DNA of 64,000 bases from Raffaelea ambrosiae (Eukaryota > Ascomycota > Sordariomycetes > Ophiostomatales > Ophiostomataceae): contig PCDI01000014.1 in assembly GCA_002778195.1 (NCBI GenBank), positions 229,869-293,868 on the forward strand, given 5' to 3'. Under the pieces are notes generated by a model. The model worked only from the letters and a program-made list of their open reading frames with translations, did not search any database and had not been told where the DNA came from. Of the stretch, positions 55,479 to 64,000 are shown piece after piece (the first letter of the stretch is position 1; each line of letters begins with the position of its first letter). Position numbers and translations under genes: made by a program.

Positions 55479-56888
55479 TTATCGAAAGAAATGCCTGTCG
55501 AAAGTCATTCCTGCCCGCCTACGAAGTATCTTCCTTTGTCCTTGGACCGGCCTGCTGCCTGCTTCTACGGGGGTTGGCTTGGGTTCGTCCACTTCGTCTG
55601 CTGGGATTTGCACATTCTCATTCTCTGTGATCTCTTCGTAGGACGGCCCAGCTCGGGTGTTCTCCACCACAGCCCGCTCTTCGACCGTATCCCCGCCCAC
55701 TGCCTCTTCATCCTCCCCGCTCTCTTTTTCCTCGTCGCTCGATATCCTCGTACCTAGCCCTGACTGCGCGAGGATCTGCTGATATAGGTCATAGTGCTCG
55801 GGATAATCGAGCATGGAAATACAGTCCCGCGTATTGTACTTGGTCCTGGGCTCTGGTGGTAACCTCTCCCAAATATCGCGGTACACTCGGTAGACAGGTA
55901 CAGCTTCGTCGGCATCACAGCGAATTCTATTGTCCATTCCTACCTTGATAGGGAGTGGGCAGATATCGGCCGACTTGCCTTTTCCGTCATAGGTACTCGT
56001 CAGGAACCGTACCAAGTCACGTTGCTGCTTGTCCAGCAGTTGGCATACTCGGTATGTCGTGAAATAACGGTCGCTGTCGAAATACACGTTCGGCTCCGGC
56101 TCCTCGTCGGTCCATTTCAGTGAGTGGTTGAAGAGAGCCACCCCGCCTAGGATCCTGTTCTCTGCCCAATAGCCAACAAGGTCGTGGATTCCATTTGGAT
56201 ACTTTTCGTAATAATCGAAACGAGGGTGCATGAACAGGCAGAGAGGTGGCTCATACGGCTCGAGGGGAGGAGGGTCGAAGAGCGCTCCCGGCTCAAAACC
56301 CATCTCAACCGGCATGAGTCGGATGCGCTCAGGCTCGGCCAGAGTTACCGCCTCGATGTCCAAGCCATCTGTGGTGGACGGGTCATGAAGGTGCTTTCCC
56401 CGATGTAAAAAGACGGCAATCTGATGGATCGACACGGCAACGATCTCGATGAGGCGAAGATTAAATGCTTGTGACTTTGGCTTTGCACTGTTAAAAGCAT
56501 CTAGGAGCTGTGAAATTAAAATCGTGAAATTAGATTTAATACGTCTTTTTGCGGGGCTTCCTTTTGTATTTTGTATTTTCATTTGTTTATTTAGGCTAGC
56601 CGGCCAACATAAACTTACTGACAAAGAAAACGACAATGTAGTTGCGTCAAAGGTGTCTCGAAGTGCTATAGCTGCATCTTCAGCACCGGGGCAGATAACT
56701 GTGTGCTTTTCGATGGGATGCTTAGCAGTATTCGGATGGACGTCTCTGTCGCAATAAACATCCAACGTTGGCAATCCGTCGATTATTTGCGCAAACGTTT
56801 CGAGTGCGAGATCCGTCGCAAGGACATTGCGGATGGCTCTAACAAAGGTATCACTATGATACTTGTTTAGAGTGGCACACGATGCCAT
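55479..56888 (-). CDS. Unrecognised paralogous family protein, copy A
   Basis: The exons are 56888-56619 and 56507-55479, with a 111-bp intron; the product is 432 residues. The start was chosen by alignment with copies B and C. Conserved with copy B (60878) are 'ETFAQIIDGLPTLDVYCD', 'VSIHQIAVFLHRGKHLHDP', 'KYPNGIHDLVGYWAENRILG', 'EEPEPNVYF', 'CQLLDKQQRDLVRFLTS', 'VYRVYRDIWERLPPEPRTKY' and 'NTRDCISMLDYPE'. The C-terminal 100 residues are acidic, disordered and not conserved (DEEKESGEDEEAVGGDTVEE) and end in a basic run. There is no signal peptide and no membrane span. I recognise no domain. The histidines and the C/D/W residues are conserved between copies, so an enzyme is possible but unproven. 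The next gene (57990) is divergent. Confidence 0.8.
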   Translation of the reverse strand: MASCATLNKYHSDTFVRAIRNVLATDLALETFAQIIDGLPTLDVYCDRDVHPNTAKHPIEKHTVICPGAEDAAIALRDTFDATTLSFSLSVSLCWPASLNKQMKIQNTKGSPAKRRIKSNFTILISQLLDAFNSAKPKSQAFNLRLIEIVAVSIHQIAVFLHRGKHLHDPSTTDGLDIEAVTLAEPERIRLMPVEMGFEPGALFDPPPLEPYEPPLCLFMHPRFDYYEKYPNGIHDLVGYWAENRILGGVALFNHSLKWTDEEPEPNVYFDSDRYFTTYRVCQLLDKQQRDLVRFLTSTYDGKGKSADICPLPIKVGMDNRIRCDADEAVPVYRVYRDIWERLPPEPRTKYNTRDCISMLDYPEHYDLYQQILAQSGLGTRISSDEEKESGEDEEAVGGDTVEERAVVENTRAGPSYEEITENENVQIPADEVDEPKPTPVEAGSRPVQGQRKILRRRAGMTFDRHFFR

Positions 56889-57989
56889 GTCTGATTGAAT
56901 GGACTGATCTGATCGAACTCTATTCTGTTGCGTGCTGCTTGCTACAATAGTTGCCAGTGGGCGACTTCCACGGATGGTGAGCCTAGGGGTCATAGGACTG
57001 CTGACAAAGGCGGTAAGCAGAGAGTCGGCAGAATCAACCACGACTGCGCAGGCGCGCGGTTTCGGAGACGCCTGCCTGGTACCAATCACAACAGTTCTTT
57101 CAACTTCCATCACCTGTGGCAGTTGTGGCTGTTAGTTATCGCCGCGGTTTTCATAGTAGCCAGTCAGAAGAGCAGAGCGCACTCTTGCAACGGCCCCCAA
57201 AAGGTTGGCCCCAACCCTCGCCATGCAACTCCGCAGCTCGCCATTAGACGCTGGATGCACCCCTGGAAAAGATGTATGCACTCCTTAAATGCCCTGCGAG
57301 GCCAACAACTTGGTCGCTTAGGCCTACAAATAGGCTGCAGCTGCACTCCTGATGTATCCCCAGCACCGCCTCGGCCAACACCGGGTCGGTCGAGTTCCAA
57401 ACTGGCACGCCCAGGTCAAATCATATTTAGGGGCTTCTTTTTTAGTTTATACGGCCTTATTTTTACAAACAAGAAACAGGGAAACATTGGTTCCCATCAA
57501 AGACTCTCCGGGTGGCCAGAAGTAGGCAGGCCCGCATACAATGTGGTTTCTGACAGCTTGTAGCAGTGCTCACACTCTCATATCCAGTAATTATGAGAAA
57601 CCCATGGACTACAGAACAGTCTGTTGTTTCAATGATGTCTCTTGACCTTGTCTGGATGGCATACTCGACCATCTCGAGATGCATATGCGAAACATCCACG
57701 TCCAGAATTAGAAAAACAGCCCTGGGAAACAAAGACACTGCACTTACACGAGTAATGTTGAAAAGCAGATAAATCTAATAAATATTGCCAAACTTCTCTA
57801 TTCAATAGACTTCTCTCCCATTGCCAGTAAAGCAACTTATCAACAGAAAGCGACACTCTCCTGATATTCCATAACAAATTCCCAAACCCCCAGAGCTAAA
57901 GCCTGCGACTTCGCTCAATCTCAACTGGGTATGAAACCATACATATAACGGAAGTAGTTCAGCTCTAACAATTTTCTTTCTTGCCAAAG
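56889..57989. promoter_or_regulatory. Divergent intergenic region between family copy A and the HELVH gene
   Basis: This is about 1.1 kb. Near copy A it contains the element shared with copies B and C, plus the flanking GATTCTGCCG shared with copy B. No other gene was recognised; some plus-strand frames are open but look non-coding. Confidence 0.45.
57006..57015 (-). promoter_or_regulatory. Shared upstream element, copy A
   Basis: TACCGCCTTT on the minus strand begins about 120 bp upstream of the copy A start, and GATTCTGCCG lies a few bases further upstream. The same pair is found at the same distance from copy B. Confidence 0.5.
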
Positions 57990-60500
57990 ATGTCCTGCTT
58001 TGGCTGTTGCGATGATAACAGTGGAAGCAGCGACGATACACAAACATTGCAAATGGAACCATTGGGCCACGTACGCTCACAGGAGCATCGCCATGGAACA
58101 GGCCATACATCTGGCCCAAGGCAACACTCCATGGCCTCTGGGCACGACACACAACAAAATCATCCAATGTCGTATCAACAACAGTCATCAGACCCACGAA
58201 GGCCTGGTTCCAGCCATGTGCAACACGCACAAAGACCAGGAACAAGGACGGGATATGGTGTCGTCAGGGAAAACAGTCCTGACACCCGAACCGGTCTGGG
58301 AAGAGGCGAAAGCACAAACCCGCGAAGGTCGTCCCCACGTAGACCGTCCCTGGAAGCACAGGCTTCTCACGGGATGAGCACGAGGAGGGAAGACACACCC
58401 GACAGCCGGCCAGGCTTTGGCACAGGTGAAAACATCACCCCCCCCAGGCCGGCACTAAATAGACCAGTCCCAATGAACGAAGAAGGCACACGCAGGATGT
58501 ATCAGACCGAGGCTCCAGTCCCAAGTCAACACTCCAATACACCACATCCACAAGCCTTTGGCTCTTTGCCACACCGCCAAGGTGCCAACCCTCCACTGCA
58601 AGCCTCCGGTACAAGGAATGGCTTACAGGCATTGCCAGGTCACCACTCACAAGAGCCAATACGACAACAGCAAGCATCGAGTCACCACCCACAAGCTACA
58701 GTACAGGCCACTGGACCCAGAGGAAATTCCAACCTTCGTAACCCTTCGACCAGCTATCTGACACCGCCCACTGGCCGAGTTGAAGACTCCTTCGTCAACA
58801 GGTTGGCTGCAGCTGGTGTGAGCACACAACCTGAGGCAGCTCCTACACTTGCCCGAATGCTGAAAGGTCGCCCAGCTCAAACGATAATAGGCTATGTGGA
58901 TTCAGACGAAGAGTCCGACGAATCATTGGCTCCGGAAAATCCAAATCGACCACAGCGTTTTCTACCCACGACCACGCCCAGCGCACGCCCAACAGGGTCG
59001 AGCCATGTTCCCAGTGCAAGCGCGCCTCAACAGCAACAATCAGAAAAGCAGCTTCGAGATGGGCGTCTGCAGCAACAACAGCAGTTGATCGGAGCACAAC
59101 TACAGCGCCCACGACATCCATCGCCTCCGGGTCCGGAAACACCCCCGGGTCCATTTCCACCCACGACAACCTCTACCACACGTCAACCAGGCCAAAGACA
59201 TGTCTCCAGTGCAAGCGCACCTCGACAGCAACCAGCACAAAAGCAGTTTCATAACGAGCGCCTGCTGCAACAACACCAGTTGATCGGAGCACAACTACAG
59301 AGACCACGACACCCATCGCCTCCGGGTCCAGAAATACCTCCGGGTCCAGAAATCAATGCGCAACTTGATGAAAACGACAAATTTTCAAAACTTACGCCAC
59401 AGTCTGATCTATACCCAGCCATTCATATGACGGTAAATCTTTCTCTTGGTCTTCTCAACTCAAAACTCGGCAAGGATGGTCTCTTGTTTGTAGGAAACAC
59501 TTCTCTCAAGTCAGCCGAAGTTCGCCAACTTTTCGGCGAGCGCCCCGACCGCATGAGCCATTGCGTTGACGCCTTTCTCGGCCTCATGGGGAAACAGTAC
59601 CCAATCATGGTCGTCACAAACCGTTTCGACCAGGGCTTCTCAGACGCAATGTTCGAGCGACATGAGTCTGGCACACCCGTCGAAATGGATAAATGGGAAT
59701 CATGGAAAGCAGGCCCCATGTTCATCAGCGAACACGTAAGTTGACACCAGATCGCTTGTCTCGGTCCTCGATTGGTTTGCTTTGTTTCCGTACACTTACG
59801 TTTGTTTCCAGACGATAAGAAACATCACCGAAGCGAGCAAGCACCTCAATGGCGAGAATGCGGAGGATTGGCGGAGGGATTACGAACGGAATGTGTTCAT
59901 TCAATCCGTCAACATGGCGCACGAACTTGTGCATGTTTTCTATGGTTTCATTACGAGGCAGCAACGCTCAGTTACACCCGAAGAAGTCTCTGTCAAGCCA
60001 TATCGAGAGAAGAGGAGAGACGGGTCTGTGATTGGCGAATCTGGTCGGTTTTGGGAGAATATTGTGTTTGGCGGTTTTCCCGAGGCCTACGCCGAAGCAA
60101 ACAGCTTTCGTCGCGAGAATCAGTCAGGCGTCATATTCTTGGAATCTTCCGAGAGGAAAGCGAAGAGAATCAAACAGAAGAGCATTAAGCTATTTCTGGC
60201 AGGTAGTAAGCGTCCTCACACCCCCTTCTCGGCGTCGATATACTTGACTTCCTCGTGCTGACATCCGCATCTACTACAGATTTCCAGCCCTTGGAGTTCG
60301 GAGAAACAGTATATAAAGCAAAGACACTGGGGAGCCGCTATGGCCTCGTTGCGTCTATTCGCAAAAAACTGTACGGCCATCTCGAAGAGTTAAATATATC
60401 AGAACAGACACTCGAGTCGTTCCGCAAGAATGCCGGTTCGTCGGGCGGACAGTCTCGCTGGCGTCGTGCACCCATGCCAAACCCACAAGCCGCTGCCTGA
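57990..60500 (+). CDS. Repeat-rich protein with HELVH zinc-protease-like C-terminal domain
   Basis: The exons are 57990-59735, 59812-60202 and 60280-60500; the product is 785 residues. The N-terminus 'MSCFGCCDD' could be palmitoylated. Residues 10-450 are Gln/Pro/Ser/His-rich and probably disordered, including two 65-residue direct repeats ('RLQQQQQLIGAQLQRPRHPS' and 'RLLQQHQLIGAQLQRPRHPS'). From about 470 a folded domain begins: 'SDLYPAIHMTVNLSLGLLNS', 'FGERPDRMSHCVDAFLGLMG', 'YPIMVVTNRFDQGFSDAMFE'. Exon 2 has 'SVNMAHELVHVFYGF' (H-E-x-x-H, residues 619-623) and 35 residues later 'GESGRFWENIVFGGFPEA', which offers Glu658 or Glu664 as third zinc ligand. This suggests a gluzincin-like metalloprotease of unknown family. 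It has no signal peptide. It is divergent from copy A, and copy B lies just downstream on the opposite strand. Confidence 0.82.
58964..59345 (+). repeat. 195-bp tandem duplication inside the HELVH gene
   Basis: Two adjacent units (starting at about 58964 and 59159) encode the same 65-residue pattern, ending in 'GAQLQRPRHPSPPGPE'. A short PPGPE echo follows the second. The frame is kept. Confidence 0.85.
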
Positions 60501-60877
60501 GCTACTCTTTTCTGGGCTTCGACATTTCGGGAGAAGTATCTGCGTGGATGGTTTTGTTTTGTATTTTACTTGACCATTGTCGTGGCGGGATGATTTGTGA
60601 ATACGTGCATGGGATAATAAAGAGTTGTTTACCATAATGATTAATATTCGACAAGATTTTCAGCTTATGGCGCACGATTTTAAAAAATCCAGGGGCCTGG
60701 GAACCCGCTGTGAGGTACGCCGTGGAACCATAATCTAGTTGTTGCGTAACTTGATGGCGTTGTTACGAGATAATGAACAAAACCGCTTGAAACCCTTTCC
60801 TACCTGCCCTGGAGGCTGGTATCCAGTTTGAGTTACCTGCTGTCTGCTTCTGCGGGGCTTGACTCGCTAACTCGCTC
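60501..60877. other. Convergent 3' intergenic region
   Basis: This lies between the convergent HELVH gene and copy B. It is AT-rich near 60640-60690; nothing else was seen. Confidence 0.45.
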
Positions 60878-62383
60878 TCAATCCTTTCGTTTGCTGGGAT
60901 TTGCTCTCCCATCTTCTGCGCTCTGTTCGCCGAGCGGGGTTCCCTCAACTACCACATCCTCGCCCCCTGATTCCCCGTCAACTTCACAATCGCCCCGTTC
61001 GTCGCCACTTGATATCCCCGTATTCTGCGATGTTTCCTCTGCTGTCCCCCAAGGCGGACTCCCCCAGGAGTCACCTAAACTTGTGTCCACCCATTTACAC
61101 TCCTTTGGATCGCCCTCCCACCCAGAGTCGTCCCGTATGAACCCTAGGGCGTGTGCCGTTCGCTCGTCAACTTCGACTGGCTCACGGCCAGGAACTTCTT
61201 CCCTGAGTCTTCCTTGGTAAAATATGAACCTTCTATCGCCGTCACGAATTAAAGTAGTCGCCGTCTCAGCTATATGTCGCAGATGGTCAATCGACTCAGG
61301 ATAATCAAAAGTGGTAATACAGTCCCGCCTATTGTGCCTAGTCCTAGGTTCTGGTGGTGCCCTCTCCCAAACGTCGCGGTATACACGGTAAACCGATATA
61401 GCGTCATCAGGGTCGCAACGACACTTATTTTTCATATCTGTTAGGATTGGAAGGGGACAGTTGTTTATAGAACCGTTTGTTTCGTCTTGGGCAGTTGTTA
61501 AAAAATCCAATAGTCCGCGTTGTTGCTTGTCCAGCAGTTGACATATTCGCCATGTTACGCTAGAGCGTGAGCTGGCAAAATATACGTTTGGTTCTGGTTC
61601 TTCTTCTGACCACTCAAGTGAATGGTTAAATAGAACGACCCCTCCTAAAATTCGATTCTCTGCCCAGTAGCCGACTATGTCATGGACCCCGTTTGGATAT
61701 TTTCCGATGTTGGAGAAACCGGGCATGAAGAACATAATAGGGAATGCCGTTAATACCGGAGGGGGGGGGAGCTCGCATAGTAAGTCAGATTCAATGCCGA
61801 GATCAGCCAGAGTCAACCTGGGAAGGACGGGCACAAACTGGGACACCGCCTCAATGTTTGAACCATTTGTCGTAGTCGGATCGTGGAGGTGCTTTCCGCG
61901 ATGTAGGAACACGGCAATCTGGTGGATTGCGACGGCAACAAGCTCAATCAAACGAAGATCATACGTCCTCGATCCTTGCTTTGCAGCGCCGAATAACTCA
62001 AGCAGCTAGACGGGGAAAAAATAGCGTTAAAATCCACTCGGGTTTTCTGTTTGCTTTTCTTCTGGTCCAAGGAGTAACAATGAAAGACTGATGCTTACCT
62101 GAGGAGAAAACCTCAACAAAGCAGTGTCAAATGTACCCCGTAATGCCTTCGCCTCATCCTCAGCGCCAGGGCAGACAGACTTGTGATTATTTATAGGGTG
62201 CCCATTCGTTGTCGGGGGTGGTCTCATATCACAATAAACGTCCAGCGTAGGCAGCCCATCGATTATCTGGGCGTAGGTCTCGAGGGCTATGTCAGTCGCA
62301 AGAACGTTTCTCACAGCTCTATCCAAAGCATCATAATGATCTGCATCCAGAGTTTCGCACGATAGGGTTTTTTGGGAAGCCAT
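60878..62383 (-). CDS. Unrecognised paralogous family protein, copy B
   Basis: The exons are 62383-62099 and 62005-60878. The 93-bp intron is at the same place and phase as in copy A. The product is 470 residues. Conserved blocks include 'ETYAQIIDGLPTLDVYCDMR', 'VAIHQIAVFLHRGKHLHDPT', 'KYPNGVHDIVGYWAENRILG', 'EEPEPNVYF', 'CQLLDKQQRGLLDFLTT' and 'VYRVYRDVWERAPPEPRTRH'. Compared with copy A, the C-terminal third differs and is longer ('RFIFYQGRLREEVPGREPVE', then a Ser/Gly/acidic tail). That pattern, a conserved core with a divergent tail, is what one expects of duplicated genes under different selection. I recognise no domain. Its upstream region is divergent from the partial gene at 63755. 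Confidence 0.8.
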
Positions 62384-63754
62384 GTGTTATGTTCGTATGG
62401 GTTGTCCTGGTCGGTGCGTACGCTGTTGTGTGCTTAGGGCGTTGTTAGTGGAAGGCTTTGGGCAATACAGGTGGGGGATGCTTCAGGCTCAATATTCCCG
62501 CGGAAAAGGCGGTGAGAAGCAAGCCGGCAGAATCGATGCTTACAAGTGGCCTGCGCGCTCTTTGTCCAGGGACCTGTGAGAAGGCATGTAAAACTAGGGC
62601 CTAGAGTGATACTGTAATCCCGTGCTCAGAGGCCTGACTTAAGGCCGGAGAATCGAAGGATGGGAAGGGGCCGAAAACGCCACCAAAATTACTAGGAAAC
62701 TCAGGGCCAAAGCCTTCCCCACCACCTTTTAGGGAGAGAGGCTTAGACCCAACAACAATAATAATCCCAAGTAACCATCAAATCGTCTGACAGGACCCCA
62801 TGGAGGCTTCCGACTACCCAGCATTTAGTTAATATGACAAGAGAGACTAACCTTGGGCACCGGTGCAAGCTGAAAAAAATGCACCCTAGATAATGTTCCA
62901 CGGCTCCCCGGACACAGGTCTCTTGAACTGCAGCGAACAAGCCGAAAAGAAAAAGCGTGTCGTCCACCAAAGCAATCACACGGCTCGTAGCGCGCGTTTA
63001 ATTGCAGAGTGGGCAGCCTGGAAAAGAGGGGTCTGACCACCTCCCGGTAGGTCGCCATATCACGGCCAGCCTCCAAACTGCATGTGCATTGTTCTAATTC
63101 TAAATAGCCAATGACTTCCAGTAGCTGTCAGCCAACCTAAGGAGTTTCTAACTGGGGGTGTGGAGCGACTCTGCACTCCTGGGCCCAGTTTGGCCCGGCC
63201 AGGTTCGCAATATGTTGGTCAGGTTGTTGGTAGCAGCCCAGCCTCGATGTTACCAGTTATAGACGACGGTGTGAATATTCCGTTCCCATTGGTGCCCGGC
63301 CTCCACAAAACGTTTCTGGGCCACAGATGGACCAGCGCCAATAGACATCTACAGGAAATATGTCTCTCTTCGAGAGCCGACGAAAATTGTCTATATATTC
63401 CCCATGTTCTCCCTCCTCCTGGAGATAGATCGGGTGTTTGCCATCACCTACATTCTAGCAAAAGAACTCACAACCTAGCCATACATACTCCCATCTCATT
63501 GCCACACTGCCACACTCACAGACCCATACACACTTTCTTTTCCATCCTCATTCATTCTCTCGTCCTCCTATCCACTGTTTTCGTCTATTTTTTTTTGTTT
63601 CTTTTTTGTTTCTCTCTGAATTCCAAAGTTCAGAGAAATCCTGCCATCACCCTTGTTCAGGTATGTTATCATGCATATTTCATTCTTGAGTTCATTCTGG
63701 ATTTCATCCTAACTGATTAAATTTAGTCAACAAGACTTGTTCCGCAGAAGAGCA
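62384..63754. promoter_or_regulatory. Divergent intergenic region between copy B and the right-edge gene
   Basis: This is about 1.4 kb. It holds the shared element near copy B and a strongly CT-rich leader at about 63500-63640, followed by a possible leader intron (GTATGT at 63661). No other gene was recognised. Confidence 0.45.
62505..62513 (-). promoter_or_regulatory. Shared upstream element, copy B
   Basis: ACCGCCTTT on the minus strand begins about 122 bp upstream of the copy B start, with GATTCTGCCG a few bases further upstream, as at copy A. Confidence 0.5.
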
Positions 63755-64000
63755 ATGTGCTGGAAGGGGGAAAAAGACAAATACGCGGGTGCAGCAGTTT
63801 CGGTGCCGTTGCAAACAATAGCACCCGGGCAAGCAACATCAGCACTTCCACACAACGTAAGTGTGTACCAGCAATATGGTCCAGGTCGTCTCAACACGTC
63901 CAGGACATCTTCGAATACATCTGGGGGATCTAAGGGACCTGGCGGGCCCGGCCCCAGCACGGCCAGACCACCTTCGAATACATCTGCGGGATCTAAGGGA
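63755..64000 (+). CDS. Partial gene at the right edge: low-complexity protein start
   Basis: From the ATG at 63755 the frame stays open for 82 codons to the window end. It begins 'MCWKGEKDKYAGAAVSV' and becomes Gly/Ser/Pro/Thr-rich, with a direct repeat (SSNTSGGSKGPGGPG, then PSNTSAGSKG). A CT-rich leader lies upstream. It is divergent from copy B just as the HELVH gene is divergent from copy A, and both products start with a Cys followed by a disordered region. That suggests a second HELVH-type gene, but the diagnostic domain would lie outside the window. A GTAAGT at about 63865 could also be an intron donor. Confidence 0.5.
   Translation, partial: MCWKGEKDKYAGAAVSVPLQTIAPGQATSALPHNVSVYQQYGPGRLNTSRTSSNTSGGSKGPGGPGPSTARPPSNTSAGSKG
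63912..64000 (+). repeat. Direct repeat in the right-edge gene
   Basis: A 30-base unit containing CTTCGAATACATCTG and GGGATCTAAGGGA occurs at 63912-63941 and again at 63971-64000, 59 bases apart, and may continue beyond the edge. Confidence 0.8.

Noticed and set aside
1..64000. CRISPR array, prophage or bacterial operon
   Set aside because: No spaced direct repeats of that kind exist, and intron-bearing fungal genes fill the window.

Overview
The window is nuclear DNA of a filamentous ascomycete (Pezizomycotina, most likely a sordariomycete). The support is many short GT-AG introns of about 50-135 bp, pyrimidine-rich leaders, fungal Zn2Cys6 regulators, a DUF7730-type protein, a QutR-type AROM-like repressor, UNC93-like and DUF7702-like membrane proteins, and a Gcn5 with a bromodomain. 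Nothing bacterial, organellar or viral is visible, and there is no CRISPR array. All exon joins below were made by hand from reading frames and splice signals, without transcripts.

Layout. 0-5 kb: a truncated allantoate-type permease, a FAD monooxygenase and a DUF7730-like protein. 5.7-6.4 kb: a dead cytochrome P450. 7-13.3 kb: intact genes for a ZIP metal transporter, a small two-span membrane protein, a phytanoyl-CoA-dioxygenase-like enzyme and, divergent from it, an UNC93-like transporter. 13.5-18.7 kb: a gene graveyard holding a Zn2Cys6 regulator relic run into an arylsulfatase relic, one small intact gene, and back-to-back MFS and Baeyer-Villiger monooxygenase relics. 19-28.8 kb: a rhodopsin-domain membrane protein, a GMC oxidoreductase, an aspartate aminotransferase, a dead EthD gene and a Rieske protein. 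29-34.4 kb: a DUF1989 + NodB deacetylase fusion, a sugar-transporter relic and a DUF7702-like protein.

34.6-42.2 kb is a quinate/shikimate-flavoured block: a type I 3-dehydroquinase carrying a half shikimate-dehydrogenase-like domain, a Zn2Cys6 regulator, and a divergent QutR-like protein with eroded active sites. No quinate catabolic enzyme or permease lies beside them. 42.5-53.7 kb holds a small membrane protein, a second Zn2Cys6 factor, GCN5, a D-aminopeptidase-like serine hydrolase and a PPPDE-thioredoxin-PUL protein.

54.9-64 kb is the most unusual part. Two full copies and one truncated copy of an unrecognised protein family sit around a 785-residue protein that has a CC-containing N-terminus, a long repeat-rich disordered half and an HELVH zinc-protease-like motif. 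Each full family member is divergent from a Cys-starting, low-complexity gene, the second of which runs off the right edge. This looks like a duplicated two-gene divergent module with a shared upstream element, and it is the best candidate for an undescribed system.

At least four relics have a stop exactly where the family needs a tryptophan. That points to G:C-to-A:T decay, possibly RIP-like, acting across this accessory region.
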